The notes: generated from the sequence alone by a model not told the origin. 64,000 nucleotides of DNA from Paucisalibacillus globulus DSM 18846 (GCF_000482485.1 NZ_AXVK01000026.1:1-64000), one strand, 5' to 3'. Shown: positions 1-8,914, numbered from the stretch's first letter. Translations and numbers: made by a program.

Positions 1-95
1 ACGATTAAACGGCCTTAGCCCTAATGAATACAGAGCTAAAGCCGCTTAAGTCCTTTTTTATTATTTCCACTGTCTACTTGACAGGGGGCAGTTCA
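1..95 (+). mobile_element. IS3-family insertion sequence, right end only
   Basis: The window opens inside an insertion sequence. The last codons of an IS3-type transposase are followed by about 45 bases of non-coding DNA that end in CTTGACAGGGGGCAGTTCA. Read on the other strand this is TGAACTGCCCCCTGTCAAG, which resembles terminal inverted repeats I know from IS3-family elements. The outer boundary at about base 95 is inferred. The rest of the element lies left of the window, so completeness cannot be judged. Confidence 0.7.
2..49 (+). CDS. IS3-family transposase OrfB, C-terminal tail (partial)
   Basis: Only 15 codons and the TAA stop are present. The peptide ends NGLSPNEYRAKAA, which matches the C-terminal signature of IS3-family DDE transposases (the usual form is NGLSPVEYR followed by a short tail). 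The catalytic core lies outside the window. The family call rests on this short but characteristic motif and on the inverted-repeat-like end just downstream. Confidence 0.7.
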   Translation, partial: RLNGLSPNEYRAKAA

Positions 96-132
96 TCTCG
101 GACCACCTTTTTTAAGAATTGCACCGTTTGTT

Positions 133-585
133 TTAAGATTCATTCTTTTTCTTATCTTCAAATGCCATTTCTAATAAAGTAATTAAAATTGCAATTATAA
201 TCCCTGTTTCCCAAGATAATGTGATACTACTCATAAATTCATCAACTATAAAAAGGCATAACCAGTTGGTTAGACTTTGTAAACTAGATTGGATAAACAA
301 AGCTTCAAATTTCCCGGTTATTTTTTCTGTTAGTAATTCAGAAATTGGCTTAGAAAACAATTCAACAATGGAACCCAAAATAAAAAAACTAACAACAAAA
401 ATAATCAATGACCAAAACGATGTATATTGAACACCAAGTAATTCAAAAATACCTATCATCCCAAACAGGTAAATCCCTATAATAAATCCTAATATCAAAA
501 CTATGAAAATTGTTATTCCTACAATTGTTCCTAGCTTTTGTTTCATATTCATATCACGAAATGAATCATGATTATCTTCAGGCAT
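133..585 (-). CDS. YrvL-family-like membrane protein
   Basis: A 150-residue integral membrane protein with about four hydrophobic segments (roughly residues 17-45, 55-77, 95-112 and 124-140) and charged ends. The run FGMIGIFELLGVQYTS and the later VDEFMSSI recall the regulatory YrvL family of Bacillus, named after a B. subtilis protein implicated in controlling expression of an oxalate decarboxylase gene. That role should not be transferred without proof. The ATG follows a good GGAGG site 11 bases upstream. It stands alone among unrelated genes in the accessory stretch. Confidence 0.55.
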   Translation of the reverse strand: MPEDNHDSFRDMNMKQKLGTIVGITIFIVLILGFIIGIYLFGMIGIFELLGVQYTSFWSLIIFVVSFFILGSIVELFSKPISELLTEKITGKFEALFIQSSLQSLTNWLCLFIVDEFMSSITLSWETGIIIAILITLLEMAFEDKKKNES

Positions 586-656
586 TTAAATACAACCCTC
601 CTTAACCCAAACAGAAACAATCACTATGATTATAGCAAAGCACCATAGTGATCGTG

Positions 657-1703
657 TTATTCGTTTTTGAGTTTCACACTATAAAACCTCATTGCTTTTG
701 GAACACCTTCTATCTCAAAAACACCATTTATGATTAGATGTCTTACTCTATATTCAACATACGAGTCACCTATGTACTGATCTAAATAGCCAATAACTTC
801 ACCGATAAGACGTGCTGATTTCATAAATTCATTATTTTTTCTCACTTTATGTAGATTTTTAGCTTTATTGATTATATAGTTATCATAATAGGCTTCATCT
901 ACACTCTTTATTTCATTATTTTCCCATACCCTTAAAACCTCTTGTGTAGAAGATAACTCTTGCCATTCCTCCTCCAACTTTTTACGTTGTTCTTTACTTA
1001 TTGGTGGAACCTTTTTACCCTTCTCATAAATTAACCTTAATTTTTCAGAGACAATTTCTCCAGTGTGTAAAGGGTAGCAATCAGTATCTGAAATATCGAA
1101 TTGACTTTTATATTGCTTAATTGTATTCATTAAGAAAATATCTAAATTTTTATCTTTTAATAAATACAGAACATATCTTAAAGCTGTTTGTTCGTGAGAG
1201 TTTTCTCCAACCCAAATTATTATTGTTGTATTTTTAGGAATAGCATGTATCATCGAGGTTGTATTATTAAAATTATGTTGATATTCATCCAAATAATCAT
1301 CATCAAAGATTAGATGATTTTTTATCCATTCATACCTTTGGTTAAGCCCCAGCTTATCATGCAATTGCCAAACTGGACCAATAGAAAACATATCCGAAAA
1401 TGAGATAACCTTCTCTATGTCTTGCAATTCCATTTCTTTTAATGCTCCTTTTAAACTACCCGATGCTGAATCACCAAAAAGAATATGTACAACCTTATAG
1501 CTTTTATTATTTTCTACAGCTGTTTGGTTTCTTTTATAATTCAGAAAATCATGATATGTTTTTTTCAAGTCAGTCACAAATTGCCCCTCAGTATATCGGT
1601 CAGTTTCTTCAAGCATATTGAGTCGCAAAAGAATTTGAAATAAGAGTGATTTCACTTCATCGTCAGTTGAATCTTTTAGGATTCTCTTTAAATCATCAAT
1701 CAA
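657..1703 (-). CDS. DUF1835 domain-containing protein
   Basis: A 348-residue soluble protein. Residues about 68-195 carry the DUF1835 signature: a hydrophobic strand VVHILFGDSASGSLK, then FSDMFSIGPVWQL, then a later strand TIIIWVGENSHEQTALRYVL. The C-terminal part (about 225-340) is charged and probably the partner domain usually found with DUF1835 (DUF3658-like). The start is TTG, placed seven bases after a GGGGG ribosome site. Biochemical function of the family is not established. It is monocistronic, with no functional link to its neighbours. Confidence 0.7.
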   Translation of the reverse strand: MIDDLKRILKDSTDDEVKSLLFQILLRLNMLEETDRYTEGQFVTDLKKTYHDFLNYKRNQTAVENNKSYKVVHILFGDSASGSLKGALKEMELQDIEKVISFSDMFSIGPVWQLHDKLGLNQRYEWIKNHLIFDDDYLDEYQHNFNNTTSMIHAIPKNTTIIIWVGENSHEQTALRYVLYLLKDKNLDIFLMNTIKQYKSQFDISDTDCYPLHTGEIVSEKLRLIYEKGKKVPPISKEQRKKLEEEWQELSSTQEVLRVWENNEIKSVDEAYYDNYIINKAKNLHKVRKNNEFMKSARLIGEVIGYLDQYIGDSYVEYRVRHLIINGVFEIEGVPKAMRFYSVKLKNE

Positions 1704-1804
1704 TTTATTGCCCCCTTACCAGATAATATTACTGCAACAATCTAGCACATCTTATTAATCTCTTATACCTCGCTAGGTCAAGTAAGTTTTTCTCAATCCT
1801 CTTT

Positions 1805-1968
1805 TAATTATACCATTCTTGAAATTACGTAACTCATTATTCTGAAAACACATTTAAAAAGGGTCCCTACACTTCTAATGATGACTAATTTAATCTCCAT
1901 GTAATATGTTATTTTCAGTTAGATATTTAGCTTTGAATGCGATTCTGATTGCTAATCATCATTTACAC
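1805..1968. repeat. Intergenic repeat, copy 1 (second copy near 18,675)
   Basis: This gene-free stretch shares several conserved blocks in the same order with 18,675-18,822: TACCATTCTT, AACTCAnTATTCTGAAAA, a GTCCC segment, TCTAATGA, TAATTTA, TCTCCAT, TAATATGTTATTT, and CGATTCTnATTGCTAAT. Both copies lie just downstream of a minus-strand gene. No coding potential is evident. It explains most of the 340-base gap between the DUF1835 gene and amj. Confidence 0.7.
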
Positions 1969-2043
1969 TTATCAGCAAAGTTACTTTTTAGAAATCATTA
2001 GAGGTAACCACCTAAAATTTAAGCACGAAACAATTTCTCTTAA

Positions 2044-2859
2044 CTACACTAAAAACTGGGTAAACCAAGCAATATACTTTGCACCTGGAATAAATAATAG
2101 TTGTGCTAAAAGTGTTCCTAATAATCTTGATGTCACCATCATAATAGATGCACTTTTTAAACTGACATAGTTTCCTTTTTGGTTAATTACATCATCTGCA
2201 AGGATTGAAATTTTTGGATCAATAAAGACAATTAATAAGATTGTAGCTATCCCATTAATTAAACCTGAAGCCATAATCGCTGTCGCTTCTCTTTCAGGTA
2301 CAAGTAACGATGCATATAATGCAGATAAAACTCCTATAGTATAAATTGCTGTGATCAACATATTTATACAAAATAATTTAATTGGTATATCTCGCCAGCT
2401 CATATCTTTTAAATAACGATACCTAGGTAAATGTATATGTTTTTTAGCACGTTTAATATAATGTATAGTAAACCCTTTCTTTAATAAGGATGGTATAGAC
2501 CCTCGTTCCTCTGCTAAATAAAGGATTGCCCTCGAAAAAATAGCAATAAATGTTGGCAACAAAAGAATACCGATAATAGTTCCTACTGTAGCAGATCCAA
2601 TAAGAATTCGGTATTGACTAGCAACTAATTCTAAAGCATTTTCCTTTGGTGCATTATCTATTAAACTTCCTGTAATAGGCTGTTGCATCATATTCGCTAA
2701 TCTTGAAACCATTACCATCACATTAAATAGAGATAGAGCAGAAGCTAATAGTTTCACCCTTGCACCTGATAAACGTACTGAATATGCTAAGGTTTCGATT
2801 GAATGAATGATCAAGGTAAATAATGCAATAATTATTAATTGAGCTGTGAAATAATCCAT
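2044..2859 (-). CDS. amj: Lipid II flippase of the Amj family
   Basis: A 271-residue polytopic membrane protein whose start, with SIETLAYSVRLSGARVKLLA and LASALSLFNVMVMVSRLANM, is typical of Amj (formerly YdaH), an alternative to MurJ that flips lipid-linked peptidoglycan precursor across the membrane in B. subtilis. Hydrophobic segments occur near residues 5-25, 35-55, 85-115, 160-190, 195-220 and 240-265. Length agrees with the family. In B. subtilis amj responds to cell-envelope stress through SigM; I see no SigM promoter I could defend here. The ATG has only a weak upstream purine tract. Confidence 0.85.
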   Translation of the reverse strand: MDYFTAQLIIIALFTLIIHSIETLAYSVRLSGARVKLLASALSLFNVMVMVSRLANMMQQPITGSLIDNAPKENALELVASQYRILIGSATVGTIIGILLLPTFIAIFSRAILYLAEERGSIPSLLKKGFTIHYIKRAKKHIHLPRYRYLKDMSWRDIPIKLFCINMLITAIYTIGVLSALYASLLVPEREATAIMASGLINGIATILLIVFIDPKISILADDVINQKGNYVSLKSASIMMVTSRLLGTLLAQLLFIPGAKYIAWFTQFLV

Positions 2860-2941
2860 AGTTATGCCTACTTTAAATTTATTTTTTAAAAGACTTCCTT
2901 ATCTCAGTGCCTAATTTTCATCCAGAATAACTTTCTTTCTA

Positions 2942-3004
2942 AATACTAACATAATATTCCAAATGTAAAATTAGAATTTTAACCAAGAGGGGCAAGGTGC
3001 CCCT
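2942..3004 (-). repeat. Recurrent intergenic flank with hairpin (copy 1 of 3)
   Basis: The 36-base block beginning AAATACTAACATAATATTCC recurs almost unchanged at 11,612-11,648 and in shortened form at 5,378-5,401. In each case a hairpin follows. Here it is AGGGGCA/TGCCCCT (2,988-3,004), lying just past the end of the GNAT gene on the minus strand, so it may serve as that gene's terminator. The T tract after it is weak. Confidence 0.55.
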
Positions 3005-3052
3005 ATTGGAACACCTTGTTTAACTATAGCACCCTCCACTTTAGCAGATTTA

Positions 3053-3517
3053 TCAACATTTATATTCCATCTTTAGAAACTCAAATGTGCTACCATTTGT
3101 ATCTTGCAAAAATGTCTCTACATCTTTAAATCCAACTTTTCTATATAATTTTATAGCCCTTTGATTAAAAGTTGCCACTGATAATGTGATCTTCTCAGGT
3201 TTAAATTCTGTTTGAATAAAGTTAATACCTGCTATTAAAAATTCTAATCCTCTACCTTTTCCAGTTAAATCTGGTCTCATTCCTAAACCAATATCAAAAG
3301 TTCCTTCCTCAAATTCACTAAAACTAAAAAAACCAACCATTTCATTTTCTTTAGTTACAGCAAATGTCGAATTCCCTCGTTCTTCTGGATTTAAAAATTC
3401 GTCTAAATCCTCTATATCAGCTTCCATATCATAAAAAGAATATTCACCATCATAATGCCAATTAAATACAATTTCTTTTGCTTGTTCTTGTGTTAAAACA
3501 CTAAAATTATAAGCCAT
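3053..3517 (-). CDS. GNAT-family N-acetyltransferase
   Basis: A 154-residue acetyl-CoA-dependent acyltransferase. The GNAT core is visible: strand MVGFFSFSEF (about 61-70), the pyrophosphate-binding turn DLTGKGRGLEFL (about 83-94) in the R/Q-x-x-G-x-G/A position, then the conserved C-terminal FNQRAIKLYRKVGFKDVE (about 117-134). The acceptor substrate cannot be deduced. ATG after AGGGAG, spacing seven. It is a single gene between intergenic repeats. Confidence 0.85.
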   Translation of the reverse strand: MAYNFSVLTQEQAKEIVFNWHYDGEYSFYDMEADIEDLDEFLNPEERGNSTFAVTKENEMVGFFSFSEFEEGTFDIGLGMRPDLTGKGRGLEFLIAGINFIQTEFKPEKITLSVATFNQRAIKLYRKVGFKDVETFLQDTNGSTFEFLKMEYKC

Positions 3518-3610
3518 ATAAATCTCCCTAATAAATCTTTCTTACTTCACATTCCTGCCCCGTTAGTGCGTCTATCCTTATTGAAGTAATACACCCACTA
3601 GTTGAAGATG

Positions 3611-4177
3611 TTATTCCCATACTTTTTGTACTGATAGGAGGTTTTCCCCTGAGAATACCAATTTATAAATGTCTGGTTTAGAAGTGTTCTTCCAAAACTC
3701 ATATCCAAATTCCTTTTTGAAATAATTCATAATAATGGTCATAACATTTCCGTGTGTTCCTATTATAATAGTCTTTGCTTGATAATTATTTAAAAGATCT
3801 TTAATTACAGGGATAGCTCGATTCTGTACATCTCTAATTGACTCTCCACCTGATAAGTAAAAATCAATATCTTCATAAGAAGACTTAATTGCTTGCAGTA
3901 TCTCTTCTTCAGGCAATTTATAAGCACCTTTTAACTGCCTTTCCCTTAATTCTTCATACACCCTTATTTCTATATCTTTAGTATTGGCAATTCCTTCAAT
4001 AGTTTGGAGTGATCTCATATAAGGGCTTGAAACAATCAAATCAATTTTCTTAGTATTCATTATAGCAGTCACTTTTTTTGCATCTATTTCACCTTGTTGG
4101 GATAGTCTTCTCTTCCGCTCTTGACCAAAAACAAATGGTGATTTTGCGTGTCTTATCATATAAATAGCGGTATCCAC
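3611..4177 (-). CDS. Histidine phosphatase family protein (phosphoglycerate mutase-like)
   Basis: A 188-residue member of the branch-1 histidine phosphatases. The catalytic RHG-type motif near the N-terminus reads IRHAKSPF, with alanine in place of glycine. VSSPYMRSLQT supplies the second conserved arginine, RERQLKG is the region of the catalytic glutamate, and IIIGTHGNVMTI the second histidine. Substrate unknown. The GTG start is preceded by AGGGGGAAG, which lies inside the last codons of the upstream hydrolase gene, so the two are probably translated from one transcript. Confidence 0.8.
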   Translation of the reverse strand: MDTAIYMIRHAKSPFVFGQERKRRLSQQGEIDAKKVTAIMNTKKIDLIVSSPYMRSLQTIEGIANTKDIEIRVYEELRERQLKGAYKLPEEEILQAIKSSYEDIDFYLSGGESIRDVQNRAIPVIKDLLNNYQAKTIIIGTHGNVMTIIMNYFKKEFGYEFWKNTSKPDIYKLVFSGENLLSVQKVWE

Positions 4178-4179
4178 TA

Positions 4180-5079
4180 TTAACTTCCCCCTACCTCCAA
4201 ATTATTTATTTTTAAGGTTATAATATCAAGAATCTTATTTGAGAAAGTTTCACTCTCTACAAGATTAAATGTTTTTTTATCAGCTGTTACTATAATTGAA
4301 ATCCTTTCCTTGGGATATATAAGGATTTGCTGCCCTCCTGAACCTAAAGCTCGATAAAATGCTTTCCCATTATAAGTTTTTATCCACCATCCAAATCCAT
4401 AATCACCGTAACTAAAATTTGTTGGTATGCCATTTGAAGTAGATATTTTCAACCAATCATTTGAAATAATTTCATTTTTATTTTCAAAACCATTATTGAT
4501 AAGCATTTGAGACAGCTTTATTAAACTATCAAACGAAATCCTTAAGCCTGTACTCCCTACTGTTACACCCTGTGGGTCACTTTCCCACTCAAAATCAATT
4601 ATTCCGAGCGGTGAAAATAACTTATTCTGAGCAAAACTGGACATCGTTAAACCCGTTGACTTACTAATAATTGCAGACAAAAGGTGATAATCAACGGCTT
4701 TATACCTAAAATCCCCTTTTTCTAATACAGGAAGTCTTAATATATCCTTCACCCAATTATTACTTTTTAGAATAAGTCCATATAAATCTTTGTCATCTAT
4801 ATCAAATCCCGAACTCATTGTAAGCAATTCTCTAATTACAATATGATTGGGAGCATTGGGTAAATAATAATTTATAGGGGTTTCAAGAGACTTTATATAT
4901 CCTTCTTTTAAAGCAATCCCGATCAAAAGTGAAACGATGCTTTTTGTCATTGAACGAATGTTTATTAAGTCAGAAACATTCGTTTGTTGAGAATTAATTA
5001 CTTCTTTGTTTGAAATAGAGACATATAAATTATGGATTGATTTATTTTGTTCATATGACCTAAGAATATATTTACTCAT
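4180..5079 (-). CDS. Serine hydrolase, beta-lactamase class C / penicillin-binding-protein-like
   Basis: A 299-residue cytoplasmic-looking protein (no signal peptide). The nucleophile motif SxxK is SMTK in IRSMTKSIVSLLIG (about 43-56). The second motif position is Y in KAVDYHLLSAII (about 108-119), and the third (KTG-like) region is ALGSGGQQILIYP (about 244-256). These are hallmarks of the beta-lactamase/esterase EstB-type fold. It could be an esterase or a peptidase; resistance to beta-lactams cannot be inferred. It ends two bases before the phosphatase start, suggesting a two-gene unit. Confidence 0.8.
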   Translation of the reverse strand: MSKYILRSYEQNKSIHNLYVSISNKEVINSQQTNVSDLINIRSMTKSIVSLLIGIALKEGYIKSLETPINYYLPNAPNHIVIRELLTMSSGFDIDDKDLYGLILKSNNWVKDILRLPVLEKGDFRYKAVDYHLLSAIISKSTGLTMSSFAQNKLFSPLGIIDFEWESDPQGVTVGSTGLRISFDSLIKLSQMLINNGFENKNEIISNDWLKISTSNGIPTNFSYGDYGFGWWIKTYNGKAFYRALGSGGQQILIYPKERISIIVTADKKTFNLVESETFSNKILDIITLKINNLEVGGS

Positions 5080-5481
5080 GCGCCTCTTCCCCCTAAACCA
5101 TATTATTTTTACACTCTAATGCCCTATGTATTACTTCTCCTTGCCGAATGATTGTCCGCATTATTGAAGTAATGACTAGTTAAATGAAATTAACCTTTTT
5201 GTGAGTTCAGACATAGTAAATACAATTTAATGTTCTAGTTTAAATATAATCCTATCTAATTCTACTCCTTGAAACCAATACATAGATATTCTATGTATAA
5301 TACTATAATAATTTAATTTTAAATTCAATACAGTTCAGAAAATTGTATATTTACTTGGAATAAATTAATACATACCAAACTATTCCAAATATAAAACTAG
5401 ATATTAAACACAAAAGAAGGTGATCACATTAGAATCACCTTCTTTAAGAATTGCACTAGTTACTCCCATAAGCAACTTCCT
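5080..5481. other. Gene-free stretch with degenerate intergenic repeat motifs
   Basis: No ORF with a ribosome site was found. The stretch contains the motif TCCGCATTATTGAAGTAAT near 5,148-5,166, which also appears as CTTATTGAAGTAAT near 3,577-3,590. It also holds a shortened copy of the ATTCCAAATATAAAACTAGA block (about 5,382-5,401) followed by the hairpin listed separately. Confidence 0.5.
5413..5445 (-). terminator. Hairpin terminator, repeated at 11,658
   Basis: Arms AAAGAAGGTGAT and ATCACCTTCTTT form a perfect 12-bp stem with a nine-base loop. Read on the minus strand the stem ends in CTTCTTTTGTGTTT, a usable T-rich tail, so it probably ends the small membrane gene at 5,482. The same hairpin, with the same loop, occurs at 11,658-11,690. 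Confidence 0.65.
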
Positions 5482-5790
5482 CTAGTTTATTGGAAGAATA
5501 CCCTTAGTAATTTTTTGTAATACTTTATTTAAAATGCTTATACATAAATAAAGTGCTATACAAACGACTATAAGGAAAATTACATACTTAAAGAATATAT
5601 TTGAAAAATAACCCGCAACCCAATTTCCACCGTAGTATATAAAAATAAAGGCTATAAAGACTGTAATAAGATAGGATATCACTACACCAAAAATCTGGTA
5701 TTTTGTCAGTTCCTTTAAAATACTTCTATTTTTCAAGATAGCACGAATCAGTATTAAAATGGACAAAGTCGTTATTAAAATATCTATCAT
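5482..5790 (-). CDS. Small hydrophobic membrane protein, unknown function
   Basis: A protein of 102 residues starting MIDILITTLSILILIRAIL. Hydrophobic segments lie at about 2-18, 36-57 and 70-93, separated by short basic loops, and it ends in a basic tail. I do not recognise a family. The ATG at 5,790 follows AGGAGG with a rather long 12-base spacing; a CTG codon six bases upstream fits the ribosome site better, so the exact start is open. Nothing around it hints at a role. Confidence 0.6.
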   Translation of the reverse strand: MIDILITTLSILILIRAILKNRSILKELTKYQIFGVVISYLITVFIAFIFIYYGGNWVAGYFSNIFFKYVIFLIVVCIALYLCISILNKVLQKITKGILPIN

Positions 5791-5928
5791 GTTCAGATGA
5801 TCCCTCCTATACCACACAAACATAATATAAACACCTATATCTTATTCCATAATCCTGCCACTTTCATACAATAGGAGCCGCCATATCGACAACTCCTTGT
5901 TCCACTCTTGCACCCTATAGAATAAGAA

Positions 5929-6099
5929 TTATTTATCATGTTTAATAAAGCATCCAACTATTGAGACTATTAAACCTAAAATTGAAATTCCAAATCCTAT
6001 TATTGTTCCACTTGTATACCCAAGACCCGTTGAACTATATACTGATATAAATGCAATACCAAAGAGTATAATTGCTATTCCCAAAAGAATAATTCTCAT
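5929..6099 (-). CDS. Very small two-helix membrane protein (56 residues)
   Basis: The protein begins MRIILLGIAIILFGIAFISV and ends IVGCFIKHDK. It has two predicted membrane helices (about 2-20 and 32-52) joined by a polar glycine/serine turn. GAGGTG lies six bases before the ATG, an excellent ribosome site, and the reading frame is free of rare stops or oddities. It resembles the many small glycine-rich two-helix proteins annotated as hypothetical in Bacillaceae. Function unknown. It is a single gene between GNAT and the preceding small membrane gene. Confidence 0.65.
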   Translation of the reverse strand: MRIILLGIAIILFGIAFISVYSSTGLGYTSGTIIGFGISILGLIVSIVGCFIKHDK

Positions 6100-6192
6100 A
6101 TATTATCACCTCATCACTTTTCAACAATTAAGCCCAACAAATGGTACAGCTTTTATTTTGCTAACGCACCATTGGCTTAACAATGAAGATAT

Positions 6193-6729
6193 TTAGTAAG
6201 GTAATTCATTTAATTTTATCGGAGTAATTTCATTGTTTTCCCAATCACTTCTAATAAATGCATAGCAAATTGAGTCTGAAATACTACCATCCATATTCTC
6301 CCAAGCATTTCGTAAATATCCTTCTTTAACAAACCCACATTTACTAAATGTTTTTCTCATCGCTATGTTGTCGCTCCGAGTATATGCTTCTATCCTAATC
6401 TTTTTATCAGGTAAACAAAATATATAATCTATAATCCAATTAACAGCTTTCGTTCCAACACCTTTTCCTCTAACACTGTTGTCTAAACGAATATCAAACG
6501 AAGGGATAGAGTCGCTTATATCGTGTATAATAATTAATCCAATTTTTCTATTGTCTTTTTCTATCCAAAAAGTTTCCCTATCCTCTTGATACCAACCCTT
6601 ATGGTATGCTTTTCTAACTTGCTCGACTGAAGGTTTTGGGTCTGGGTGAAAATCCCAAGTATTATTCGTCATTAAAGAGACCAAATAATTTAACTCATTT
6701 TCTAATTTTATTATATTAATTTCTCTCAT
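6193..6729 (-). CDS. GNAT acetyltransferase, RimJ/RimL-like
   Basis: A 178-residue acetyltransferase. The acetyl-CoA loop is LDNSVRGKGVGTKAVNWIID (about 82-101), followed by IEAYTRSDNIAMRKTFSKCG (about 113-132) and the family ending FVKEGYLRNAWE. This pattern is that of the RimJ/RimL-type subfamily, which modifies protein N-termini or small molecules. The specific acceptor is unknown. GGGGAGAG precedes the ATG. Unlinked to its neighbours. Confidence 0.85.
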   Translation of the reverse strand: MREINIIKLENELNYLVSLMTNNTWDFHPDPKPSVEQVRKAYHKGWYQEDRETFWIEKDNRKIGLIIIHDISDSIPSFDIRLDNSVRGKGVGTKAVNWIIDYIFCLPDKKIRIEAYTRSDNIAMRKTFSKCGFVKEGYLRNAWENMDGSISDSICYAFIRSDWENNEITPIKLNELPY

Positions 6730-6899
6730 TATTCTCTCCCCTAAATTCTATCTTTTAACTTCGATATGCAGAGGTATAAGTTTTCCTCTTCTTCAACTCT
6801 TCTCCCTTTAGTACAATAAGTTCTACAAAAAAGCGCTAATCCTTCTTGAATTGACGCACCCATAGGTTCAATAATATATTGAATTAATTTAGATAATAT

Positions 6900-7370
6900 T
6901 TAATCTTTCAATGTTGATGCCCAAATTAAAAGATAAATGGGTGCAATAAAACAAATAGCAAAAAGCGTGATTGAGATTATTAAAGGTAGACTAGAATCGA
7001 TTCCGACTGAATACCTTAGCAATGCTTCATTAGCTAGTATAAAGGATATAAAACTAAGATTTTGAATCAGTATCATTACTTTTTCAGTTCTTGAAAACTG
7101 TATTTCTTTATTTGCCTCAGTTAAATTGATATAGTTTAATTTTTCTGGCTTTCTAACTAATAAACCAATAAGGAACCAAATGAAAATCCCCAAAATAGGC
7201 ATTATATACAGGATGTATTTCGGACCCCAGTTATCTGGAGTGTCGTTAGTAAAGTGTATTGCAATACGCTCGGGAACATCTGCCCAAAGGTAGAATAACT
7301 TATAAATATGGTAGCTAAGGATAGAAATTGAGATTATAACAAGAATTGTTTTAAAATGTTTCTTTTTCAT
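6900..7370 (-). CDS. DUF1648-type membrane protein
   Basis: A 156-residue protein with four hydrophobic segments (about 8-27, 52-72, 99-117 and 129-152). After the first helix comes LPxxIPxHF-like sequence, here VPERIAIHFTNDTPDNWG, followed by a hydrophobic stretch with GIFIWFLIGLL. This is the DUF1648 pattern shared with the SdpI immunity family, although the protein is shorter than SdpI. Role unknown; an SdpI-like protective function is only a possibility. AAAGGTG lies six bases before the ATG. Confidence 0.65.
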   Translation of the reverse strand: MKKKHFKTILVIISISILSYHIYKLFYLWADVPERIAIHFTNDTPDNWGPKYILYIMPILGIFIWFLIGLLVRKPEKLNYINLTEANKEIQFSRTEKVMILIQNLSFISFILANEALLRYSVGIDSSLPLIISITLFAICFIAPIYLLIWASTLKD

Positions 7371-7495
7371 TTTATCACCTTTCAGTTAAAACTTTATTGC
7401 ACAATCCTGCTCCTTTACTTTAATACGTTTGGCACGTATTAAGGTTCCAATATTTAGTACATTATTCAATAAAGCGAATCTGTAATGAGTATGAA

Positions 7496-7979
7496 ATGTT
7501 AATGGTACATGTTGAGAGTTTAAACGATATGCAATCAAGGATTATTCGGATTGGAACATTTTCGAGTGTGGCAACGCATTGGCTACCAAATATTATTAGC
7601 CAATTTAAGAAGGATTTTCCCAAAATTGATTTTGAATTGCTTTTAGGGGATTATACGGAAATTGAAAAGTGGATTAGTGAAGGCCGTGTTGACTTTGGAT
7701 TTTTGCGACTGCCAACAATAACATGATTGGAAACAATTCCATTAGAGAAAGAGCGTTTATTGGTAGTAATACCACACGACCATCCTCTTGCTGATTGCGA
7801 TCAGTTTCCTATCGACGAATTAGTAAACAGTCCATTTATGCTTTTGGAAAAAGGAGCAAAGGCAGAAATATCCGAGATTTTTAAGAGACATGAAATTACA
7901 CCCACACTTTTGCGCTCGAGTTTAGTTGAACCAGAGATGCTATCCCCTAACTGCTAGTATATTAGTTCAGAAGGGGATA
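7496..7979 (+). pseudogene. Decayed LysR-family regulator (effector domain remnant)
   Basis: The only plus-strand gene trace in the first 11 kb. Codons from 7,496 read SLNDMQSRIIRIGTFSSVAT and THWLPNIISQFKKDFPKIDF, the start of a LysR-type effector-binding domain, and continue after an in-frame TGA (7,724-7,726) with METIPLEKERLLVVIPHDHP and DHPLADCDQFPIDELVNSPF. The helix-turn-helix region is absent and the C-terminal third is lost after another stop at 7,955-7,957. Loss of both ends plus an internal stop makes this a clear pseudogene. Confidence 0.85.
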
Positions 7980-8025
7980 AATCCTCTTACAGAAATGTAT
8001 CCGTTCGTTGATTAAGAAGGTTTTA

Positions 8026-8562
8026 TCAATTAACGGTAAACCTGTCTTCGTTCAAAGCGATATTTACAAGTTCCTCTAACTCAGCATCATTATTATCAAG
8101 CATAAGCTCATCTGGAAAATAATTTGAATTAAAATCTTTAACAATTTGTCTAATTCTTTCTTCTCCTACATACGCAACTCCACTTCGTAGCCTATCCCTA
8201 TTAATTAGGGTATTTATATCACTATTAATGACTATTATCTTAATGTTAATATCTAAATGTTTTATTCTATCTATAACAGAAAATATCTGCTCTTTAGAAA
8301 AAACATAATCAGTAACTACATTCATATTACTGTTTGTAAAGTTTTCAACTAGAGAAACTATATTGTCCCATAAGACATTCAGAAAAAAATTATCGTGATC
8401 ATCACAAGGATGTACCCATCCTTTCTTAACCAAATTGTACAACCAATCCCCCTCTATATGTACACACAATCCGTCCATACTTTTACATATCTTATTAGCC
8501 AATGTACTCTTTCCAGCCCCAGGGGGACCACTTATCAAATAGACTGTTCTTTTTGAATTCAA
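8026..8562 (-). CDS. P-loop nucleotide kinase-like ATPase
   Basis: A 178-residue AAA_33/zeta-toxin-like small kinase. The Walker A motif is GPPGAGKST (about 12-20). A hydrophobic strand with VVTDYVF (about 78-84) may be the Walker B-like element, and an arginine-rich lid INRDRLRSG follows (about 124-132). Such proteins phosphorylate small molecules (nucleosides, antibiotics, sugars); the substrate is not recognisable here. The start is TTG with AAAGGA nine bases upstream. Single gene. Confidence 0.75.
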   Translation of the reverse strand: MNSKRTVYLISGPPGAGKSTLANKICKSMDGLCVHIEGDWLYNLVKKGWVHPCDDHDNFFLNVLWDNIVSLVENFTNSNMNVVTDYVFSKEQIFSVIDRIKHLDINIKIIVINSDINTLINRDRLRSGVAYVGEERIRQIVKDFNSNYFPDELMLDNNDAELEELVNIALNEDRFTVN

Positions 8563-8682
8563 AAAATCACGTCCTTTGAAATGAATTTTATAGATGTTTA
8601 TCCCATTTCCCCTAAACTATCTAACTTTAATATATTCAATAAAAGCGTGCTATAATGTTGTATCGTAATGAATTACGATATA

Positions 8683-8760
8683 TTAATCTTCTAATTCCAT
8701 TTCTTCTACCTCTATACGTAACACTTCGGCTTCTATTTCTTCTTTTCTAAAAATGCTCAT
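8683..8760 (-). CDS. Possible 25-residue acidic peptide
   Basis: An ATG at 8,760 opens MSIFRKEEIEAEVLRIEVEE and ends METLED-like after 25 residues, a strongly charged helix. It lies 13 bases after the stop of a decayed membrane-protein fragment, so it may be a genuine small gene of a former operon or a remnant. No strong ribosome site is visible (AATGATAAAA). Uncertain. Confidence 0.25.
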   Translation of the reverse strand: MSIFRKEEIEAEVLRIEVEEMELED

Positions 8761-8773
8761 TTTTATCATTCCA

Positions 8774-8914
8774 TTATATTGGCATGAGCAGCAATATGAC
8801 AAAGATAGCAATAATTAACATAGTGAATGACGAATCATAATCTGGAGCGAAAGTAGCTGTCAATGCCGACAATAACGGTAGCAGATATCCCCAAACCATA
8901 GCTTTAAATGGACT
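8774..8914 (-). pseudogene. C-terminal remnant of a membrane protein
   Basis: An open frame of about 46 codons without a start reads FKAMVWGYLLPLLSALTATF, then APDYDSSFTMLIIAIFVILL and LMPI before TAA. This looks like the last two helices of a transporter or other membrane protein. The rest of the gene is absent. Parent family not recognised. Confidence 0.5.
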
